Assembly: GCA_041399085.1 (NCBI GenBank)
Contig: JAWKTM010000112.1
Span: 1-11,775, forward strand
Source: JAWKTM01 sp041399085
GTDB taxonomy: Bacteria; Planctomycetota; Planctomycetia; Pirellulales; Pirellulaceae
Direction of reading: 5' to 3'
Length of the DNA stretch: 11,775 nt
The translations under genes were made by a program, and so were the position numbers. Shown in pieces: positions 7,445-11,775 of the stretch (positions within the stretch are counted from its first letter, which is position 1; every line of letters starts with the position of its first letter). Below the pieces are notes generated by a model. It had not been told where the DNA came from and did no database searches. It saw nothing but the letters and a program-made list of their open reading frames with translations.

Positions 7445-7714
7445 TTCATCGCTGCGGCTCCAACCGTGCCGGGCAGTCCGCCCGAACCCGATCAGATCGA
7501 CCTGCTGTCACCCAGGGCCACGACCTTGCCGCCCCACGTTTCCTCGCCGTCGGAAGTCTTAATCGTGCCGCTATATTCGCCTTGAATCGCGTAGTCGATT
7601 CCCGCTTCTTTCGGATCGGTGATTGCGGGTCCGCCGGCCGCCGAACAGTAGTTGACCAGCGGCCGCGAGCACAATGGCCGCGGCCGCCAGTCGGTTGAGG
7701 AATTGCTTCATCAT
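7445..7714 (-). pseudogene. Frameshifted 5' part of the DUF1080 gene, including signal peptide
   Basis: Upstream of the intact DUF1080 frame the protein continues in pieces. From ATG 7714 (or ATG 7711) comes MMKQFLNRLAAAAIVLAAAG, a good signal peptide. A frame change near 7645-7660 is followed by SAAGGPAITDPKEAGIDYAI and EYSGTIKTSDGEETWGGKVV, ending ALGDS. After another break the short piece GSGGLPGT is readable near 7455-7480. A last shift joins GWSRSDEMKYSGAL, the start of the intact part. 'GEYSGTIK...ALGD...GGLPG' is the N-terminal pattern I know from planctomycete DUF1080 proteins. At least three indels are needed to restore one frame. Whether this is real decay or sequence error is open. 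Confidence 0.65.
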
Positions 7715-7721
7715 GAATCTG

Positions 7722-7725
7722 CTCC
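7722..7725 (-). promoter_or_regulatory. Likely ribosome binding site of the DUF1080 gene
   Basis: On the minus strand a GGAG lies 7 nt before ATG 7714 and 10 nt before ATG 7711. This supports translation starting here, ahead of the signal peptide, and not at the internal ATG 7444. Confidence 0.5.
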
Positions 7726-7902
7726 GTATGTCTGTGAGAGTGGGGAGTAATGTCGAACCGGCTATCTGATTCCGACGGCCAGCGAAACAAGTTGACGGGC
7801 CGTCGCGGTTCGGCCAGTCTAGTGGGTCGAGGCCGAGTCGCGTTTCGCTCGGCATTTGCCGCGGAGAGCGTTGCTTTGTCGAAACTGTTTGAGGCCACTG
7901 CC

Positions 7903-8620
7903 ATGCTGGCGTTTGCACCATCGAATTACTTCGCACGCACGCGAGCCTGTTCGCTACTGGCCGTCTCGCTGCTGAGCATCTCCGTCGTCGCGCTAACGTC
8001 GCCGGCCAGTTTATTGGCCGAACCCGGTCCGTGGATCGACTTGATCGCGAAGATCGACGGCCCGGCGCGCGGCGCGGGCGGACAATGGACGAAGGCTGGC
8101 GAGCAACTGGGTGAACTGCGCGGCGGCCAGCTCGCGTGGGCCATTGCCGTATCGGCCGAGCGGCGAGTATGACTTTCGAGTGCGGTTCACTCGCAACAGT
8201 GGCGTGCATTCGATCGCCCTGATGTTCGTGGCTGGCGATGGCCAAGCGACGTTTGAGATCGACGCCTGGGGCGAGCATCTGGCGGCATCCAGCAGATTGG
8301 CGGCCGCGACTTGGGTGAGCGAACGGCACGCGTCGCCAATCAGAGCGACAAACGGCCGCGAATATACGGCTCGCGTGGAGTAGTAGTGGCGGATCAGGTC
8401 CGCGTATTTGGACGATGTAAGCCGCTGGTGACGCATCGCACCAACGGATCGGACCTGAGCATGTTGGACTTTGTGGCGTTTGCCGGATGCCAAATCGTTG
8501 GGCGTCGTGGGCGCTCACGAAGCGGATACAACGTTTCACTCGATTGAAGTGCTGCTATCGGCGGGCGCCCGTGGCCTCGGCGACTCCGAGCAACTCGCCA
8601 AAACCGAGCAGCCCACCTAG
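7903..8620 (+). pseudogene. Frameshifted N-terminal part of a secreted LamG/jelly-roll-like protein
   Basis: ATG 7903 opens a signal peptide: a hydrophobic stretch SLLAVSLLSISVVALTSPAS, then a likely cleavage after SLLA before EPGPWIDLIAKID. The mature part continues GGQWTKAGEQLGE, then breaks up over two frames. LPYRPSGEYDFRVRFTRN to DAWGEHLA is in the frame of 8111. GIQQIGGRDLGERTARVANQ, VVVADQVRV and LVTHRTNGSDLSMLDF are in the frame of 7903. RLPDAKSLGVVGAHEADTTF and HSIEVLLSAGARGLGDSEQL are in the frame of 8111 again, up to TAG 8618-8620. Read in order, this is a continuous beta-rich carbohydrate-binding-like (LamG/concanavalin-type) domain as in many planctomycete exported proteins. At least six single-base indels are needed, near 8143, 8282, 8341, 8380, 8415 and 8474. 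It probably belonged to one gene with the DJ-1 domain downstream. Confidence 0.55.
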
Positions 8621-9392
8621 CCCGAGCAACTCGCCGATGCCAAACACGCGGTCGGGCGTCGCCCAGCGCCTTCAACTCGCCATCCGCTTCGCCTCGACCG
8701 CCAATGTAAAAGCCGCCAGCCGTGCTCCTAGTGATTGGGCCAACCGCGACTTCTATTACCGCGAATACGCCGATCCGCGAGCCGAACTGGAACGAGCCGG
8801 AATTCGTGTCGTCGTGGCGTCGGCGACCAAAGGCGACTGCTTCCCACATCCCGGTTCTGGGCAAACGGGCGACGGACGCGTGTCGGCCGACATCGCCCTG
8901 GCGGATGCCAAGGCGGCCGACTACGACGCCATCGTCTTCTCGGGCGGCTGGGGTTCGTCGATGTACCAATTCGCTTTCAACGGTTCGTATGCCAACGCGG
9001 CTTACAACGGCAATCGCGCTGTGAAAGTGGCGGCGAATCAGTTGATCGGCGATTTCGTCAAGCAAGACAAGTACGTGGCGGGGATTTGCCACGGGACGTC
9101 GGTGTTGGCTTGGTCGCGGATCAACGGCCAAAGTCTGCTGCGCGGCAAGCAAGCGACCGGCCCCATGCGCGAAGGACCGGCCGGCAACTACAACGGCCGC
9201 CAATCGCAACCGCCATCGCGTTGGAATCTGGAAGCCAACGGCGCTCGGCTGGTCGCGCCGAATTCGGTGGGCGAACGAGGCTCGGCGCACGACGACGTGG
9301 TCGTGGACGGCAAAGTGCTGACGGCTCAAGACGACGTTTCGGCCCGCCACTTGGGCGTCGTGCTGGCTCGCCTGTTGAAGTCGCCGAACTGA
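8487..9392 (+). CDS. DJ-1/PfpI (class I glutaminase-like) domain protein, C-terminal part of a larger gene
   Basis: The open frame is 301 residues, but only the part from about residue 85 (position 8739, ANRDFYYREYADPRAELERA) looks like real protein. It is a DJ-1/PfpI fold. Landmarks are the strand GIRVVVASATKGDCFPHPGS, DYDAIVFSGGWGSSMYQFAF, the nucleophile elbow AGICHGTSVLAW with Cys201, and HDDVVVDGKVLTAQDDVSAR near the end. The missing first strand of the domain, VLLVI, lies just upstream in another frame (8720-8734), which shows one more indel near 8736. The preceding 80 residues of this frame (Pro/Ser-rich) are probably an out-of-frame reading of a Glu/Gln linker. The activity is unknown; family members include proteases, deglycase/chaperones and amidotransferase-like enzymes. 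The stop is 10 bp from the stop of the convergent CLC gene. Confidence 0.75.
   Translation: MPNRWASWALTKRIQRFTRLKCCYRRAPVASATPSNSPKPSSPPSPSNSPMPNTRSGVAQRLQLAIRFASTANVKAASRAPSDWANRDFYYREYADPRAELERAGIRVVVASATKGDCFPHPGSGQTGDGRVSADIALADAKAADYDAIVFSGGWGSSMYQFAFNGSYANAAYNGNRAVKVAANQLIGDFVKQDKYVAGICHGTSVLAWSRINGQSLLRGKQATGPMREGPAGNYNGRQSQPPSRWNLEANGARLVAPNSVGERGSAHDDVVVDGKVLTAQDDVSARHLGVVLARLLKSPN
8586..8635. repeat. 14-bp direct repeat in the linker
   Basis: CCGAGCAACTCGCC occurs at 8586-8599 and again at 8622-8635, with a partial CCGAGCAGC between them. In the likely linker frame it encodes EQLAKTEQPT followed, after TAG 8618, by PEQLADAK. This suggests a short repetitive Glu/Gln linker joining the jelly-roll-like part and the DJ-1 domain. 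Confidence 0.7.
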
Positions 9393-9402
9393 TGCGCGGC
9401 GA

Positions 9403-11253
9403 CTAAACCACTTCGGCTTGCTCGACCGACTGCTTGTGCTCCATCACGCGGCGGTTGTAAGCCGCGATGGTTTCCTTCCGCCGCAAAATGCCGATCAACT
9501 TGGTTGGGTCGTCCGGCTCGACCACCGGCAGCTCGTCTAAATTCAGCGCTGTGAACTTTTTCAACGCCAAGTTCAGATCGTCCTCCGGCGTCACGGTCAC
9601 GATCTTGGTTGTCATCACATCGCGGGCATTAGCGATCTGCCAGATTGAATCGTCGTACAGATAAGCCCGCACGTCTTCGGCCGAGAAAATGCCGACCATC
9701 CGTTCGCGAGCATCCACCACCGGGAAATATCGCTGCGAAGTCTTCGCCAACAAGTGAACAATTTCGTCCAGCGTGGCGTTCTCCTGAACCAACCGGATCT
9801 TGCGATTCTTCTGATAGACGTCGCTGACCGTGATTCCTTCCAACAGATCGACAATGAAATCGCCGCGGTGAGCCGGTGAATCCAGCCGGCTGGGAACTTG
9901 CTTGATGTACAGCGTCCAGCGACTGCACAGCAAGAAACAAATCGTGGCGACCCACATTGTCGGCAGCAGCAGTTTGTAATCGCCCGTCATCTCCGACACC
10001 ATCAGGATCGTCGAAAACGGGGCCCGAGCCGCACCGGCAAAGAAGCCCGCCATCCCGACGATGGCAAACGCTTGCGGCTGGGTGATCACCTCGGGCCACC
10101 ATTGATGAAACACTTGGCCGACCGCCGCGCCCAAGCAACCGCCCACAACCATCGACGGACCGAACACGCCGCCCGAACCGCCCGAACCGATCGTCAGCGA
10201 TGTCGTGATGATTTTGACCAAGGCCACGGCCAGCAACACATGCACGGCCGGCTGATTCGCACTGAAGGCCTTTTGCAACGTGCCGTATCCCGTGGCCAGC
10301 ACGGCCAGCAAATCGCGATCGGCGCCGTAAGCGTAATACAACGCCAAGCCCACCAGGCCGGCCAGCGTTGCTCCGATCGCCGGACGCAAATGCGGAATGA
10401 TCGGCAGCTTTTTGAATAAGTTGTGCGTGCCGTAAAACGTTTTGATATACAGCACGGCGACCGCCGTCAGAATCACCGCCAGAGCCGTGTAAGGCAGCAA
10501 CTCCAGCGGCGAAACCACATGAAATTTCAGCTCGCCGAACAGCGGCGTGAAACGCAACTCGGGCGGCAAAGTCATGTTGTAGATGCTGTATGCCACGGTC
10601 GAGGCCACGGCCGACGGCACGACGACATCGGATTCCAAATCGGCTTCGCGATAGAGAATCTCGCCCGAAAACAACGCTCCGGCCAGCGGCGCGCGGAAGA
10701 TGGCTCCCACGCCGGCACTCATTCCCGCCGCCATCATGATCCGCCGATCGCGGGCCGATAGCTTCAGCTTTGAGGCGAGAAACGCGCCGAACCCGGCGCC
10801 GATCTGAGCGATCGGTCCTTCCCGCCCGGCCGAGCCCGCAGTGCCGATCGTCAACGCCGAAGTGATCGTCTTGATGAACGGAATGCGAGCTCGAATGTCG
10901 CCCCGCTTGTTGTGAAAAGCATCGATCGCGGCGTCGGTGCCGTGACCTTCGGCTTCGGGGGCGAAGGTGTAAACGATCCAGCCCGATATCAGTCCGCCGA
11001 TCGCCATCACGGCCACGAGAATCCAAGGCGTAAAAGCCCCGACGGTCGGTTCAAGATACGGGTGCTCGCCCGCCGCTTCGCCCGGCACGTATCCCGCCAG
11101 CGGAATCAGTGCGATGGCTTGAATCGCCTGCGTCAGAAACTGAAAAACGATCGCACCCGCGCCCGCCACGATGCCGATCAAAGCCGATAAAACCAACCAT
11201 TTTCCCGTGGAGTGCAGATCATAGCGGCGGATGATCCCGATCAAGCTTTTCAA
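9403..11253 (-). CDS. CLC-family chloride transporter/channel with two CBS domains
   Basis: This 616-residue inner-membrane protein has the CLC fold and moves chloride or a similar anion. Visible family motifs: GHGTDAAIDAFH (103-114) at the place of the usual GSGIP; GSAGREGPIAQIG (140-152) with the gating glutamate at 145; FRAPLAGALFSGEILYRE (186-203); and GSGGSGGVFGPSMVVGG (356-372). About ten to twelve hydrophobic segments fill residues 18-450. Two CBS domains follow (about 478-535 with RYFPVVDARERMVGIFS, and 545-600 with DELPVVEPDD and KLIGIL), which usually bind adenine nucleotides and regulate transport. The start is a TTG at 11253, directly after an in-frame TGA (11259-11257); a GAAGG lies about 10 nt upstream, and no ATG occurs until residue 83. 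It is convergent with the DJ-1 gene. Channel versus exchanger is not decided by sequence alone. Confidence 0.95.
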   Translation of the reverse strand: MKSLIGIIRRYDLHSTGKWLVLSALIGIVAGAGAIVFQFLTQAIQAIALIPLAGYVPGEAAGEHPYLEPTVGAFTPWILVAVMAIGGLISGWIVYTFAPEAEGHGTDAAIDAFHNKRGDIRARIPFIKTITSALTIGTAGSAGREGPIAQIGAGFGAFLASKLKLSARDRRIMMAAGMSAGVGAIFRAPLAGALFSGEILYREADLESDVVVPSAVASTVAYSIYNMTLPPELRFTPLFGELKFHVVSPLELLPYTALAVILTAVAVLYIKTFYGTHNLFKKLPIIPHLRPAIGATLAGLVGLALYYAYGADRDLLAVLATGYGTLQKAFSANQPAVHVLLAVALVKIITTSLTIGSGGSGGVFGPSMVVGGCLGAAVGQVFHQWWPEVITQPQAFAIVGMAGFFAGAARAPFSTILMVSEMTGDYKLLLPTMWVATICFLLCSRWTLYIKQVPSRLDSPAHRGDFIVDLLEGITVSDVYQKNRKIRLVQENATLDEIVHLLAKTSQRYFPVVDARERMVGIFSAEDVRAYLYDDSIWQIANARDVMTTKIVTVTPEDDLNLALKKFTALNLDELPVVEPDDPTKLIGILRRKETIAAYNRRVMEHKQSVEQAEVV

Positions 11254-11358
11254 TTTTCAACACCTTCGCGATGCGTGGCGACTGAGCGACAGAACGCATC
11301 ATCATAAGCATTCCCCCGTGAAGCTAAACCGGACTGCTCGGCGACAAAATGCCGAAAT

Positions 11359-11775
11359 TCACGGCTCAGCGTTCCCGAATCGGGCGTGCAAAGCCGCCAT
11401 GTCGCGCCGCACGGTCTCCAGATCGCCCACCAACACGAAGTTGCGAAACGAGTACTCGCCTGGTGGAATCGGCTGACGAGAATCTCGCAGCCGGAACACG
11501 CAGTTCCACTTCGTGACGCGTTCGCGCTGGAAACGGAACCGTCCGTAGCCGGCTTGTTCAAAGCCGCGGGATGGTTGGTCCGGTGAGTAAACGCCCATCG
11601 CATAACGGCCGTCACTTGTGGCCAACACCACCGGATCGCGCTGCTCGCCCGGACCGTCCGACAACGGCTCAAGCTCGCCAGTCGCCGAATTGAACTTCCA
11701 AAACTTTTCGAATTCGGCCGGCATGTAGCCAGTCACGGCTTCAAACTGGGCGTAGTGGTGACGCTCGCCCACCGG
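11359..11775 (-). CDS. Unrecognised protein, C-terminal part (runs off the right edge)
   Basis: The frame is open from the window edge to TGA 11359, giving about 138 residues with no start in view; a GTG at 11772 is probably just an internal Val. I do not recognise a named family. Landmarks are FEAVTGYMPAEFEKFWKF, LEPLSDGPGEQRDPVVLAT, DGRYAMGVYSPDQPSRGFE, YGRFRFQRERVTKWNCVFRL and PPGEYSFRNFVLVGDLETV. The alternation of aromatic and polar residues suggests a beta-rich soluble domain, perhaps the end of a larger exported carbohydrate-related protein, but that is a guess. It ends 105 bp before the CLC start on the same strand, so the two may or may not be co-transcribed. Confidence 0.7.
   Translation of the reverse strand, partial: PVGERHHYAQFEAVTGYMPAEFEKFWKFNSATGELEPLSDGPGEQRDPVVLATSDGRYAMGVYSPDQPSRGFEQAGYGRFRFQRERVTKWNCVFRLRDSRQPIPPGEYSFRNFVLVGDLETVRRDMAALHARFGNAEP

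Noticed and set aside
7571..8539. Minus-strand open frame of 322 codons across the gap between DUF1080 and the DJ-1 gene.
   Set aside because: Only its last ~45 codons are real (the DUF1080 signal peptide). The rest is antisense to the frameshifted jelly-roll gene.
8394..9350. Minus-strand open frame of 318 codons opposite the DJ-1 domain.
   Set aside because: Arg/His-rich shadow with no motif; the plus strand carries the ICHG nucleophile and family pattern.
9629..11026. Second minus-strand open frame of 465 codons within the CLC gene.
   Set aside because: A shifted reading of CLC coding DNA with Arg/Gly/Asp-rich composition and no membrane segments.

Overview
The window looks like chromosomal DNA from a GC-rich planctomycete, probably of the Pirellula/Blastopirellula type. 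This rests on gene content (secreted DUF1080 and PL10-type pectate lyase proteins, Gfo/Idh/MocA oxidoreductase, DUF58 beside a membrane transglutaminase, DJ-1/PfpI joined to a jelly-roll-like domain) and on the short repeat carrying 'CTTTCGCTCCGCGAAAG', which I associate from memory with that group. No database was consulted.

Layout. (1) Positions 116-3866, plus strand: a two-gene operon of a DUF58 protein and a TgpA-like membrane transglutaminase, 3 nt apart. A MoxR-type ATPase often precedes such pairs, but the window starts too late to show one. The last ~350 bases of the transglutaminase gene are split over reading frames by three small indels. (2) Positions 3751-4156: repeats, namely 21-bp minisatellite units interleaved with two copies of a 150-bp hairpin-rich element. 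They lie between two convergent genes and run into the 3' ends of both. (3) Positions 7714-4130, minus strand: three genes that look like one carbohydrate operon, in transcription order DUF1080 (3-keto-glycoside hydrolase-like), secreted pectate lyase, and Gfo/Idh/MocA oxidoreductase. The 5' part of the DUF1080 gene is frameshifted. (4) Positions 7903-9392, plus strand: remnants of one probable secreted protein with a signal peptide, a LamG/jelly-roll-like domain, a Glu/Gln-rich linker and an intact DJ-1/PfpI domain. The first two thirds are scattered over frames by many single-base indels. (5) Positions 11253-9403, minus strand: an intact CLC-family chloride transporter or channel with two C-terminal CBS domains. 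(6) Positions 11775-11359, minus strand: the C-terminal part of an unrecognised protein that enters from the right edge.

How the genes may work together. DUF58 and transglutaminase form a typical envelope pair of unknown exact role. The pectate lyase would cut polygalacturonate outside the cytoplasm. The oxidoreductase and DUF1080 protein fit an oxidise-then-eliminate route for glycosides, although the substrate is not shown by the sequence. CLC and the end gene have no evident link to these.

A striking general feature is that recognisable protein sequence is broken by indels in three tight clusters (about 3470-3565, 7450-7660 and 8140-8740), while adjacent kilobase-long genes are clean. Inside the clusters the fragments read as intact, conserved-looking protein. 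This favours sequence or assembly error over old gene decay, but the window alone cannot settle it.
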